This document shows, in pieces, positions 1-9,345 of a stretch of 41,876 nt of DNA. Source of the stretch: Chara braunii (lineage: Eukaryota; Streptophyta; Charophyceae; Charales; Characeae). The stretch is taken from positions 2,355,340 through 2,397,215 of the forward strand of contig BFEA01000174.1 of assembly GCA_003427395.1 (NCBI GenBank), given 5' to 3'. How positions within the stretch are numbered: position 1 is the stretch's first letter; every line of letters starts with the position of its first letter. Made by a program: the position numbers and the translations under genes. The notes below the pieces were generated by a model that searched no databases, was not told where the DNA came from, and was given only the letters and a program-made list of their open reading frames with translations.

Positions 1-136
1 CTGGGAGCAGGGGGTGCCGGGGTTGGGGCAGGGGCGGGGGTGTTTTGGCGGGGGCGGGGGTCCAGGGGTGAAACCCGTACCCCGGCTTGGGCCCCGGGGA
101 TCCCCGCGTGACAACCGTGGTAGGCTCCCTGGTCCG

Positions 137-559
137 TCAGGCGAGGTTAAGACGGCCCGTCTATTTCATGTGTCTCGAGTAGATAACTCCTTGGCCCATT
201 GCTGTCTCAGTGCTCCCGCGTTCGCGCGATTAGTAAGAAAGGAGCAGTTAGAGGAGCAGGTCTTTGTAGCTTATGTGAGGCCTGTCACTGAGCCTAAGGA
301 AGACACACCCATAGACCCAGCTATTGCCAAGCTGCTGGAGGAATTTAAGGATTTAGCAGAGCCGTTGACAGTAGTGTCGCGGCCGACCCAGCACCGTATA
401 GAGATAGAGCCTGGCAGTAGAACTCCTAAAGGAGCAGTCTACAGAATGTCCCCTAGGGAGTTAGAGGAGTTGTGTAAGCAGTTGGACGAGCTCCTCGAAA
501 TGGGTTGGATTACGCCCAGTTCATCTCCTTTTGGAGCATCGGTCTTGTTTGTCCCCTGA
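137..559 (+). pseudogene. Pol fragment: protease-RT linker and start of reverse transcriptase
   Basis: This is the amino-terminal part of the broken pol. After an unrecognisable G-rich start, the translation reads as a typical Ty3/gypsy linker and enters the RT with MSPRELEEL, then MGWITPSSSPFGASVLFVP, the conserved finger region of the RT. The frame ends in TGA at 557-559, where the family normally continues into the basic, dNTP-contacting segment. That segment can be made out just downstream in the same frame (EGQLRMCID), but a further TAA and a frameshift follow at about 590. It cannot be translated as one protein. The true start of the element lies left of the window or has been lost. Confidence 0.8.
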
Positions 560-570
560 ATGGAAGGACA

Positions 571-2022
571 GTTACGAATGTGCATAGACTAAATGCGATC
601 ACAGTGAAGAATGCTGAACCGCTGCCCATGATAGACGATCTTTTAGATCGAGTGCGGGTTTGCAGATATTTTTCAAAGATCGGCCTGAAGTCCGCATATC
701 ATCAGATAGAAGTCCATCCTGATGATCAGTACAAGACTGCGTTCCAGACTAGATATGGGCACTATGAGTTGATAGTGATGCCCTTTGAACTAACCAATGC
801 GTCTGCCACGTTCCAGCGCTGTATGAACGATTTGTTTAGGCCATGGTTAGATAGATTTGTTGTCGTTTATCTAGATGATATATTAGTATTCAGTAGGACC
901 CTCCAAGAGCATCAGGGTCATTTGAGGCAGGTCTTGGAGAAGCTAAGAGAGGCTAACTTCAAGATCAATGCGAAGAAGTGCGAGTGGGCCAAGACACAAG
1001 TCTTGTACTTGGGCCACGTTTTAGACGAAGATGACATTAAGCCTGAGGACAGCAAGATAGCGACGATTAGAGATTGGCCGACGCCCCGCACATTGACTGA
1101 GTTACGGTCGTTCCTAGGCCTTGTTAACTACTATAGGAAGTTCGTGAGGAGCTTCTCGACTATCACCGCTCCCCTCCGCAGGTTGCTCAAGAAAGAGGCA
1201 ATCTGGCAATGGGATAAAAACTGCACGTCTGCGCTAAAGAAGTTAAAGCGCGCGTTAATAGAGTATCCTATCCTCAAAGTAGCAAACCCGTCTTTGCCAT
1301 TTGTCGTCACCACGGACGCAAGTCAGTATGGTATAGCCGCTGTGTTACAGCAGGACGACGACAATGGCTACAGACCTATAGAGTTCATGTCAGCGAGGAT
1401 GCCCTCAAAAAAGGTAGCTACCTCGACATACGAGAGAGAACTCTACGCTCTCAGGCAGGCCTTAGAGCACTGGAAGCATTACCTGCTTGGGAGGCACTTC
1501 AAGGTGTATTCAGACTACGAGACGCTTTGGTGGCTGAAGACAAAGACCAAAATAACACCTAAGTTGACTAGGTGGGCCGCTGAGATAGACCAGTATGACT
1601 TTGAGCTCAAGCCTGTCAAAGGCAAATACAATGTAGTTGCGGATGCTCGAAGTAGGAGATCAAACTACTTTGGAGCTATAATTCACTATCTGGATATAGG
1701 GAGTGACCTGCAGGAGAGAGTAAGACAGGCGTATGCGCATGACCCTATTTATGGTGACCTCCTCAAGAGAGTTAAGGAGGCCCCAGAGACCGAACCAGAT
1801 TACCGCACTACAGAGGGGTTGCTATTTAAGACGATTAATGTAGTAGACCGTATGTGCGTTCCTAATAGCGAGGAGATCCGTAGTTTGCTCCTAGGGGAAT
1901 GCCACGACACGGAGGGACATTTCGGTGGGCAAAAGACAATAGCCAATCTGATGCATGCGTACACTTGGCCAGGAATGAAAGCTGACTGCATAGAGTATGT
2001 CCGCAGTTGCAAAGTGTGCTAG
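571..2022 (+). pseudogene. Pol fragment: reverse transcriptase, RNase H and integrase zinc finger
   Basis: This is the longest open piece of element I, about 480 codons. RT motifs are in order: the YHQIEVHPDD block, FQTRYGHYELIVMPF, and the catalytic YLDD box (nucleotides 868-879). The thumb/connection follows (LRSFLGLVNYYRKFV). RNase H has its catalytic acids in TTDASQYGIAAVLQ, YERELYAL and SDYETL. The integrase HHCC zinc finger is present as HDTEGH and CKVC, and directly after the last cysteine the frame ends in TAG. The same frame resumes beyond it, so this looks like a point nonsense change (CAG to TAG would explain it) rather than the natural end. The enzymes copied the element's RNA into DNA within the virus-like particle. 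Confidence 0.88.
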
Positions 2023-2673
2023 AGAAACAAGACTACTACGTGTGCCCCTCAAGGTCTTCCCAGACCCTTGCCTATTCCTGATCAGCCGGGAGATTTAGTG
2101 TCCATCGACTTTATGGACGCCGGCGTCAAGAGTAGGCATGGTAAGAGCCAGGTCATGATCATAGTTTATAGATTTAGTAAGTATGTTGTTTTTGTTCCTT
2201 TGCCTGCAAAGGCATGCACCGAGCTAGTCATTCAGAAGTTTTTCGATTTTTGGGTTAGTGAGCATGGGGTCCCATTGTCCATCGTTAGTGATAGAGACAC
2301 CCGTTTCACGAGTCAGAACTGGCAGGAACTGATGAAAGTTTATGGATCAAAGTTGTTGATGTCGTCTGGCCGCCATCCAGAGACTAACGGTCAGACTGAG
2401 CAGATGAACAAGATCCTGCAGCAAGTTCTGCGCATGTACATTAGACTCGATCAAGTCAATTGGGACGAGATGTTGCCCAAGGTAGCCAGTGCACATAACA
2501 ACAACGTGCACTTGTCCACTTGTCGCACTCCCAACGAGTTACACAAGTCCTTTACACCGCGTAGACTGTTTGAGGGACTTAACCGGGACCAGATTCACAG
2601 GCTACCGCCCAGTACCAGGGAGTTTGCAATACAACATGAGATATCAGAAAGCTTTTGTTCAAGTATGCGTTGA
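2023..2673 (+). pseudogene. Pol fragment: integrase catalytic core
   Basis: This continues in the frame of the preceding pol piece after its amber codon. The DDE catalytic triad is complete: the first Asp in SIDFMD, the second in IVSDRDTRF, and the Glu in HPETNGQTEQMN, with 35 residues between the second Asp and the Glu as in retroviral-type integrases. The core ends with the conserved NNNVHLSTCRTPNELHKSF block. Similarity fades at TREFAIQHE, close to 2640, and a TGA follows. Another frame stays open to 2833 without a recognisable domain. The GPY/F module and chromodomain expected next are absent, so the 3' end has been cut away. Confidence 0.85.
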
Positions 2674-2949
2674 CATGGACAAAGAATGGTCTGGGCTTTC
2701 GCAAGTCTTTTTGTTCGCAGGATGGGACAAAGACAGACAAGGGGGGTTTTGCGGATGCCACGACATCCTAACCTGGCTCGTCGTCGGTAGGGCGTTTGAT
2801 GGCCGCCAGAGTTATGTCCCGTCCCGCTCTTAAGCGGTCTGCCACCGTTGCTCTTCCGCAAGCTCAGATGACTAGGAAACCGCCACGACAAAGGACAACA
2901 CCTGAAGGAGGACCAAGTCAACCTCGAGAGAGAGACAATTCTGATTGAT

Positions 2950-3507
2950 GATGAGGATGGCGAGGAGGATGAGTTATTGCGTGCCGAGGATGAGCGGCAG
3001 GTCAAACAACGAGCCATGGAGCGTGATCCGGAAAAAGGCAAAGCCGAAATCGGGGACGGAGAATTGCGGAAAAAGAAGCAAGTTTATACAATTCCAGTGG
3101 AAAAGGAACTGGATATTGACCAAATTGTGGACCGGATCCTGGAAAGTCAGCGTGATATGTTCACGCTCAAAGCATTCTTGGCTGCATCGCCAAAAATTTG
3201 AGAGGAATTCAAACAGCGATTGCCAAGGGAAAAAGTCATGATTGTTAAAATGAGTGACATTTTTCCTAAGGAAGTCGGTTGGGCGCCAGCTGGAAAAAAA
3301 ATGGACTGGCACTGTGTAGCAACTGGTCCGTTAAAAGTGCAAGTTGGGCCATGTGAGTACTCAGCACTCGTTGATGATGGGGTGGAAATGAATATCATGC
3401 GAGAGAGAGAGGCTATGGGGGCTGGAGTCAAAATCAATTGTGCAGACACTGGATTTATGGAAGGCGCAAGTGGGATAACTCCCTTTGTGGAACAGCAAGT
3501 GACGTAA
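2950..3507 (+). pseudogene. Gag carboxy end and aspartic-protease domain, element II
   Basis: This is a charged gag-tail segment (DDEDGEEDELLRAEDER) followed by VYTIPVEKELDIDQIVDRIL and a short helical stretch ending in AASPKI. There a TGA (3199-3201) interrupts, and the frame resumes with EEFKQRLPREK. Further on, VQVGPCEYSALVDDGVEMNI has the shape of a retropepsin active site (normally A-L-V-D-S/T-G-A), with DDG where DSG or DTG is expected, so proteolysis would probably be lost. The TGA lies where a CGA arginine codon would fit. The frame ends at a TAA, but coding continues in the next frame. Confidence 0.72.
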
Positions 3508-4012
3508 TGATACAAGTTGGTAAAGTCAAGGTTGTTCGTATCTTTATGTTATACCAAGAGTCGAGCATGTCGTGTTATTGGGCAGAGCCTTCTTGTATCG
3601 ATCTGAATCCGTCATCTTTAACAAGCATGATGGCACTATGATCGTGATTTTGTGTGACCTTGTATGCGGCTACTATGAGGTGATGAAGTGTGAGAATATA
3701 GGGCCGACCAATTCAAGGAGCAAACTCAATCTGGTTTCGCACTCTTTTTCGAAATCGGAAAAGCTCAGAAGGGAGAAAGAGTCTTTTGGAGAAGAAAATG
3801 ATCCTCATGAATTTTCTCTTGCACTGCTCAACATCTCTCAAGCCATTGAGTTTGTTGCGACAGACTCGTCTGTGGACCCTAATTTGGTCCAGATATTGAC
3901 AGAGATTGTGGCAGAGGAAAGCGGGACTGGTAAAATGTATCTTACCTATCGACCCGACACGTTTTCTGAAGGAGATGCGTTGGCGGCACCGACAACCAAG
4001 CAGGGAAGGTGA
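3508..4012 (+). pseudogene. Protease end and protease-RT linker, element II
   Basis: Two overlapping frames carry this part. VMIQVGKVKVVRIF is read first. After a shift near 3560, HVVLLGRAFLYRSESVIF gives the conserved final protease strand (the I/L-L-G-R motif). KHDGTMIVILCD and CENIGPTN follow, a linker type that I recognise from streptophyte-algal retroelements only from general impression. The rest is acidic and lacks a known fold. The frame ends with TGA about 50 bases before the RT-bearing frame resumes. Confidence 0.65.
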
Positions 4013-4064
4013 CTAAAAACGTAAGCACAAGAGAGTAGCTGAGAAAGCTCGGCCAATACCCGTT

Positions 4065-4988
4065 TTGATCACTCATGAGGAAGAAGTTTACTATGAGGAA
4101 GAAAGAGAATGGATCAAGACGAGGAAAGAAAAAAGTGTAAATGCGTTGTGTCGATTGATAGAGGAGAGGATCAAGGAGATGATCATTGGAGAGGAAGGGT
4201 TCCTTACGGAGAAGGAGATGGACTTCCTTGCCAGTGTCATAAAAATAACTCATTTGGCTTATGCCTGTGATGATGATGAGCGGGGGAGGCTTGACGTTGA
4301 CATGATCCCAATGATCAAAATTCACACGGTACCTCATGAACCATGGAACATACGAGGTCCACGTTACCCAAATTCGGACGATCATTGTAAGGTCATCGAG
4401 TATTTGGATGGCAAAATTCGGACAAGGGTCGCAGATTATTTGTATGGACCATATGCGTCCCCGTGGTGTTGTTTCGTCAAGTCAAGTGGCGTATTGCGAT
4501 GGGTGTAGGACTTGCAGAGGTTAAACGATGTGACGGTCCGTGACGCAGGTGGACTTCCGCATGCTGATCAACTGTCTGAGTCATGTGCAGGACGACCTAT
4601 CATCACTCTTATTAACTTGTGTTCTGGATATGATCAATTCCCTTTATATACGGCAGACAAGCCGATGACGACCATGTATACGCCAAGGGGATTAATCCAT
4701 ATGTGCTCGACGCCTCAAGGATGGACGAACGTCGTAGCAATTGTTAAAAGGTATATGATGAGGATCATGCAACCGCTTTGTCCGGACGTGACATCACCTT
4801 ATATCGATGACTTGGCCATCCCTAGACCGCGTGTAAAGGATGAAACAGAGGTGTTGTCAGGCGTTCGAAAGTTTGTTTGGGAACACATTCGTGACATAGA
4901 GAAGGTCCTGTGCAAATTAAAGGAGTACAACCTCAAGGCAAGCGGCGTTAAATCGCGACATTGTATGCGTGAGGCGACTATTTTATGA
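4065..4988 (+). pseudogene. Reverse transcriptase, element II
   Basis: This is a single frame with one internal TAG (4506-4508). The segment before it carries ERGRLDVDMIPMIKIHTVPH, the entry to the RT fingers, and GPYASPWCCFVKSSGVLRWV. The segment after it carries DLQRLNDVTVRDAGGLPHAD, RPIITLINLCSGYDQFPL, MYTPRGLIHMCSTPQGWTN and the catalytic YIDD box (4800-4811). The amber sits exactly where a glutamine (CAG) would be expected between V and D. The usual F at one position of the palm is replaced, and the family is clearly divergent from element I, where the box is YLDD. The frame ends with TGA before FLCDEKGRQADSKKI, which is still coding-like. Confidence 0.82.
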
Positions 4989-5305
4989 TTCTTATGTGAT
5001 GAGAAGGGTCGTCAAGCAGACTCCAAAAAGATAAAACAAAATTTTGGAATGGCTGACTCCGTTCAAATCCATTACTGATGTGCGGAGTTTTTTGGGAACT
5101 TGTGGATTCTGGCGCATCTTTATTCGAAAATTCGTTGCGAGGGGGGAGCACCTATGAAAGTTGGTGCGTAAAAATCAGGAATGGGAATGGGGTCCGAAGC
5201 AGCAGGCGGCTGTTGACGATATCAAAGCACAAATCCGGGAGGGAGGATTAATCCTGGGAGTTCCTTGCTTTGACAATAACCTGAATCGGCCCTTTGTCGG
5301 ACGAC
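4989..5305 (+). pseudogene. RT thumb/connection, element II, truncated
   Basis: After the stop at 4988 the connection domain is visible in alternating frames. FLCDEKGRQADSKKI comes first. A piece equivalent to ITDVRSFLGTCGFWRIFIRK follows in another frame, then KNQEWEWGPKQQAAVDDIKA and GGLILGVPCFDNN. In Ty3/gypsy elements RNase H (T-D-A-S) follows such a segment, but here the plus-strand coding stops at about 5300. The opposite strand takes over with RNase H-side sequence. At least two frameshifts and two stops make it non-functional. Confidence 0.65.
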
Positions 5306-5932
5306 AAAATCTTTCGCCTTTAAACCCAATCTTTTTATAAATCCCATCATACTCTTCCTCACAAAATGCTTCTTGACCTCATTGCCTTCTCCCTCTTCAA
5401 ACAATACCCTGCAACGATCTTCATGGATCAAGGAATTAACATTTAATGTCATTCCTCCAGAGATTTTGAGGACTTCTTCGCCCTGCTCATGTCCTCCTTC
5501 AATCGTAAGAGACTCTTTCGAAAGTCGAACTGGGTCAGACAAAGCTAACCTCATTATTTGCTCAGCAGAAAGTTCGCCAGACCGGGACGAAGGATTAGTA
5601 ATGTATTCCCAAATATTAATACTCAGTTGTTGCTCATCCTTCTCTAGAAACCCATCCACATGAATCGAGTCTTCCGCCTGATCTTTGAAAGAATCCCACT
5701 CAATTCGACTCAATCCGTCTGCTCGATTTTGAGTTCCCGCAATACGTTCGATCTCAAAATCGAACATCCAGATATAAATCAACCATCGAGCGATCGTTGG
5801 ATCTGCAGGAGAATAATTCTTCAATCCGCAGGACGAATCGCCTTCCAAACACATAATTTCGAAAGATCCTAAAACAACGAAGCACTGCAAGAGTCTCCTC
5901 TTTAAATTGGGAATAATTTTGTTATGCCGCAT
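5306..5932 (-). pseudogene. RNase H end and RNase H-integrase linker of a Ty3/gypsy pol, opposite strand
   Basis: Read on the minus strand, an open frame (nominally continuing to 5222) contains YSPADPTIARWLIYIWMF and DFEIERIAGTQNRADGLSRI. This is the standard end of a Ty3/gypsy RNase H, where the N-x-A-D-x-L-S-R signature is invariant. The rest is an acidic, unclassified linker ending in MMGFIKRLGLKAKDFVV. Upstream of KNYSP the frame is shifted relative to a recognisable tether segment. The fragment meets element II tail to tail, in opposite orientation, at about 5300. It may be the missing other half of the same family, flipped by an inversion. Confidence 0.7.
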
Positions 5933-6164
5933 TCAACGTTCGACTCTCGAAAAAAAGTCTGATGATGGTATGCCTAAAAGAGTAGTATGTGGAATTTCCA
6001 GACAGTCGGATGTAATTGCGGCTTTACATGATGGAGTGGCAGATGGACATCGATCTGCACGAGTTACGTTAATGTTACGATCATGGTCATTCCCAAAGTG
6101 CAATTTCACAATGAAAGACAAAAATGAAAACACTTGCAAAGAGATAGAGACCAGAGACGAGAGA

Positions 6165-6191
6165 AAGAAGAAGAAGAAGAAGAAGAAGAAG
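6165..6191 (+). repeat. (AAG)9 microsatellite
   Basis: Nine perfect AAG triplets sit in a purine-rich stretch. It is one of three GAA/TTC tracts in the window (others at 12.8 and 30.0 kb). Confidence 0.95.
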
Positions 6192-6285
6192 ATGTACACC
6201 AGCAAGACCAATGACAAATCCCCCTTCTCTCTCCACCTTCCTCCTCCTCCTTCACTTTGCCAATCTTATTCTTCTTCCAATATCC

Positions 6286-6368
6286 AATAATAATAATAAC
6301 AATGAGTGGATGCACCATAATCAATATTCGAAGTTCCCTCTTACTGCTGACACAACAACAACAACAAC
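6286..6368 (+). repeat. Two short A-rich microsatellites, (AAT)n and (CAA)n
   Basis: An (AAT) run at 6286-6299 and a (CAA) run at 6353-6368 flank 50 bases of unremarkable sequence. No gene is visible between 5.95 and 7.4 kb. Confidence 0.85.
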
Positions 6369-6384
6369 AGGTCCACCACAACTA

Positions 6385-7430
6385 TGACTTCCCCCCTTCT
6401 CCCACCTCTCACAAGCCTAGGCTATGACGGACAACTGAGGGCTCTGCCCCTCTATGTGCAAAGGACAACACAAAGCAGCTATGGCGCTGCAGTCCTGTCC
6501 AAAGGACAACCCAAAGCAAATATGCCGCTGCTGACTAAGCTGCCATGCCTGACTCTGCCTCAAGCTTCCTTAGTGCGGCACTACCCCAATTGGGGCCTTC
6601 CAGATGCAGCGCCCAACAAGGTGATGAAGATGGTGTCCACCATAGCCAGGTAGGTACCTCGCCACTCTCNTCCNTAGCCCCCTTCTTCCTCCTCCTCAAA
6701 CTGGGCTGCTCGCCATAGCCAGGCTGAGCGCCCGGCTGCCCTTCACCTCTAGGCAGCACTGTACCAGCCCAGTGCTGTGCTCCAGCAGCATGTTGCCAAT
6801 CCTTGCACACCGCAAATGAGAGGAGGAGCTGCTTGCTCCTCTCGAAGATATAGCGGCCTACTGGCCTCTTGGGCGGTGACTTCTTAGGCCGAGCGGCCTC
6901 CCAGCAACCGGTACCTCCTCCCTTTCGGAGGGAAACATCATTGCAGGCTCTTCTATCGTCCGGACAGGCCCTAGACCCGGGCTACTTGGACTGGTACCAG
7001 CCTACCTCTAACCTACCTCTAACCTACCGCTACTGGACCTCCAAAAATGCCAACTTTTTGTCTTCTTCTGCTCGGCCTCCAGTACCCGACACTTCTACCA
7101 GTACTTGAGTGGTACCGGCCTACCTGCCACTTTCTAAGTGTTGCGGGCCTACCCCTGCTACTTGAGTGTTTTTCCCGCTGCAACCCTCAAAGTCACGGCC
7201 ACAGGTAAGTACCGGCCCTGCGGGGCCTTTCAACCAACAAGTACCCTAGCGGGTCACACACACACTCAACTGACAAGCACTCAGACAGGCATGCAAACCA
7301 GCAGGCACGCACACACACACAGACTTGGAAACCACAGCAGAATGCGGGAATCTCAGCAAGGCATTCATTCCAGCGGCAAATCCTATAAATCAACAGTGTT
7401 CTCAGTCTGTGTTTTGGCGGGTCATTGCAC
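6385..7430 (-). other. Non-coding stretch, possible 3' LTR of the minus-strand element III
   Basis: No convincing ORF is present, and two isolated Ns lie at 6670 and 6674. The segment lies immediately downstream, in minus-strand sense, of the chromodomain gene and of a polypurine-tract-like run, which is where a 3' LTR should be. It has a TATA-like ATTTATAGG (minus strand, about 7381-7390) and several GGTACC/CCGGTACC-type motifs. No second LTR copy is available in the window to confirm it, so the boundaries are guesses. Confidence 0.3.
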
Positions 7431-7432
7431 TA

Positions 7433-7442
7433 CCCCCCTCTC
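7433..7442 (-). promoter_or_regulatory. Candidate polypurine tract of element III
   Basis: On the minus strand the run GAGAGGGGGG lies about 45 bases after the stop of the integrase gene and is followed by TAGTGCAATG. A purine run at this place is the usual primer for plus-strand DNA synthesis in LTR elements. Inference from position and composition only. Confidence 0.35.
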
Positions 7443-7485
7443 AAGAGCGAGGTCCCTTCGAGCGAGTAACTCATTCAGAGTCGGC

Positions 7486-8357
7486 TCAAAATGCGTCGTA
7501 GGCGTAGATCTGAAAGAGAGATTTAGTAAGACCCTGAGGAGTGAGTTTTGCAAAAAACTCAGCAGTCAGTCCATCAACGATCTGTCGTTCATAAGCGCTA
7601 ACAACACGGGGAACATTCTTTAGCAACTCTTTTCGGTCGGTCCAGAAGAACTCGTTCAACGGGTGATAGAGGAAGTAAACCTTGTACTGTTTGTTCCTCC
7701 CTCTTCCTTCATGGGAAACAATTATGTCTATCTCATGGCCGTCGTCGATAGGACGAGGTATCATAGGATCTCGAAAGGGAAAAGTCTCATCATCGATGTG
7801 TGGAAACAGTTTGGACGCGTGAAAGACCGGATATGTGCACAGATGAGGAGGCACGTCAATCACATACGAAGGACCAAAATCATCCCCAACCACCTTCAGA
7901 ACGTGCGAAGGGTCATAGTACAATAGAAGAAGCTTTCGTGATACGCCCTCTTCGTCAGAAAACTCAGGCATTTTAACCCGGACATAACTTCCTACTTCGA
8001 AGTTCCCATCTTTGCGTGATTTGTTAGCATGTTCGATCATGGCATGCTGACGCTTGTTCATTGCTGCAATAGAGCTTTGAGCAAGCGCGCATACTTGGCA
8101 TTGTAGTCAGACATGCCAGGCGTCAGACCAGGTGACCATTCGGGGAACAGATAGGAGAGAGGATTGCGCAGTTGCCATCCGTATTGCAGTTGATTCGGTG
8201 TCATGCCAGTTGCAGAGTGAATGGAGTTGTTGTACAGCCCCGTCACTTTGTGTAACGCCTTGTCCCACGTGTTTTGATTTGGAACAATCAACATGCGAAG
8301 TAGTTGAATGACAGTCTGGTTGATTTCCTCAGCCAATCCATTGGCTTCGGGGTGTCA
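7486..8357 (-). pseudogene. Integrase carboxy-terminal half with chromodomain, element III
   Basis: Two minus-strand frames together cover the end of a Ty3/gypsy integrase. The first (down to 8058) begins with HPEANGLAEEINQTV, which holds the catalytic Glu of the DDE triad. It continues through YNNSIHSATGMTPNQLQYGW. After a one-frame shift near 8060 the second begins MNKRQHAMIEHANK. It carries the GPY/F-like module (YDPSHVLKVVGDDFGPSYVI, HPVFHASK-type TYPVFHASKLFPH) and then a chromodomain (HEIDIIVSHEGRGRNKQYKV and FLYHPLNEFFWTDRKEL). Chromodomains steer such elements to methylated-histone chromatin. The 5' side stops abruptly at about 8357, so the zinc finger and the two catalytic Asp residues are missing. 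This family differs from elements I and V. Confidence 0.85.
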
Positions 8358-8839
8358 AAGCTGGGAAAAATAAAAATAAAAATAAAATAGGGCAGTTAAA
8401 GAACCTGCCCCACACTAAGGCTGTGGCCACAGTCAACCCTGGATCTTGGCAGATCAAGGGCTCACAGTGAGCCCGCGATTTTGCCTGGGAGCTGGAGTGA
8501 CGCCCAGCCCTCCTCAGCCAATATAAAACAGGCAGTTGCCCCCCAGCTGCCACACAATGCACTCGTGATGCCAGTGTGTGACGAGCACACTTGAGTGCTG
8601 CTGGCTGCTGGAGCTGCTGCCTGAGGCGACGTGAGGAGAGGCTGGAGATCTGCAGAGGAGCGCGAGGAGGAGAGCTGGGCAGCCATAGCCAAAGCAGGGA
8701 GCACTCTGCTCCCCTCCCCTCTGGCTGGTGCTGGTCCCACAGGACAGACCCAACGACGCTGCGGTACTACGGCAGTGTGGCACAGTGAAATTTGGGACTG
8801 GGGCTCAAATTTTACTAATTTTGGCTTGCTGTTTTTCAC
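8358..8839. other. Non-coding stretch with a CCAAT/TATA-like motif
   Basis: No credible gene is present. An AT-rich (AAAAT)n patch at 8368-8390 marks the break with element III. At 8517-8528 there is a CCAATATAAAA motif that could be an LTR or host core promoter facing right, but nothing downstream confirms it. The GC-rich minisatellite starts right after. Confidence 0.3.
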
Positions 8840-9345
8840 TGCGGTAGTACGGGAGTGCTGCCGAAATGCTGCGGTGGCAACGCGGCTTTTTACGGCAGTG
8901 GTACGGAAGTGCTGCCGAAATTCTGCGGCGGCAACGCGGCTTTTTACGGCAGCGGTACGGAAGTGCTGCCGAAATCCTGCGGCGGCGGCACGGGTTTTAC
9001 GGCGGTGGTTCGGAAGCGCTGTCGGATTTTTGCTGCGGCGGTTCTGGTTTTTACGACGGTGGTTCGGAAGCGCTGTTGGATTTTGCGGCGGCAACTCCGG
9101 TTTTAACGACGGTAGTGCGGAAGCGCTGCCGGATTTTTGCAGCGGTGGTTCTGGTTTTTTTCGGCGGCGGTGCGGAAGCGTTGCCGGATTTTTGCGGCGG
9201 CGGTTCTGGTTTATTGTGGCGGTGGTGAGGAAGCTCTGCCGGATTTTGCGGCGGCAACTCCGGTTTTAACGGTAGTAGTGCGGATGCGCTGCCGGATTTT
9301 TTGCGGCGTCAGTATCGGATTCTTGCAGCGACGATACTATTTTCA
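8840..9345 (+). repeat. 54-bp GC-rich minisatellite, about nine units
   Basis: The landmark G(T/C)GCTG of each unit recurs at 8855, 8909, 8963, 9016, 9070, 9123, 9178, 9233 and 9286, giving spacings of 53-55 bp. Each unit has the form GGAAGCGCTGCCGGATTTT plus GCGGCGGCGGTTCTGGTTTT. The two halves resemble each other (both contain GCGGYGGTTCKG), so the unit may be an old dimer of about 27 bp. Because units vary by one base, no frame is conserved from unit to unit. Open frames across the array are a by-product of stop-poor, GC-rich sequence. Confidence 0.9.

Larger units (their letters stand above)
130..2670 (+). mobile_element. Ty3/gypsy LTR-retrotransposon pol fragment (element I), decayed
   Basis: The stretch carries, in order, the protease-RT linker, reverse transcriptase, RNase H, integrase zinc finger and integrase core of a Ty3/gypsy element. 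Gag, the protease and both LTRs are missing. The reading frame changes near position 590, an in-frame TAG interrupts the integrase, and coding similarity fades after about 2650. The domain order RT-RNase H-integrase is diagnostic of Ty3/gypsy rather than Ty1/copia. A fragment at 22.7-23.2 kb on the other strand carries the part of apparently the same family that follows this one. Confidence 0.9.
2830..5305 (+). mobile_element. Second Ty3/gypsy-like element (element II): gag end, protease, RT
   Basis: This is a different family from element I. In order it shows an acidic/basic gag tail, an aspartic-protease-like motif, a linker, an RT with a YIDD box, and the thumb/connection. It is broken by at least three frameshifts (near 2945, 3500, 3560) and by in-frame stops at 3199-3201, 4506-4508 and 4986-4988. 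It ends exactly where RNase H should begin. There it abuts a minus-strand RNase H fragment of apparently the same kind. No LTR or PPT is recognised at either edge. Confidence 0.82.
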
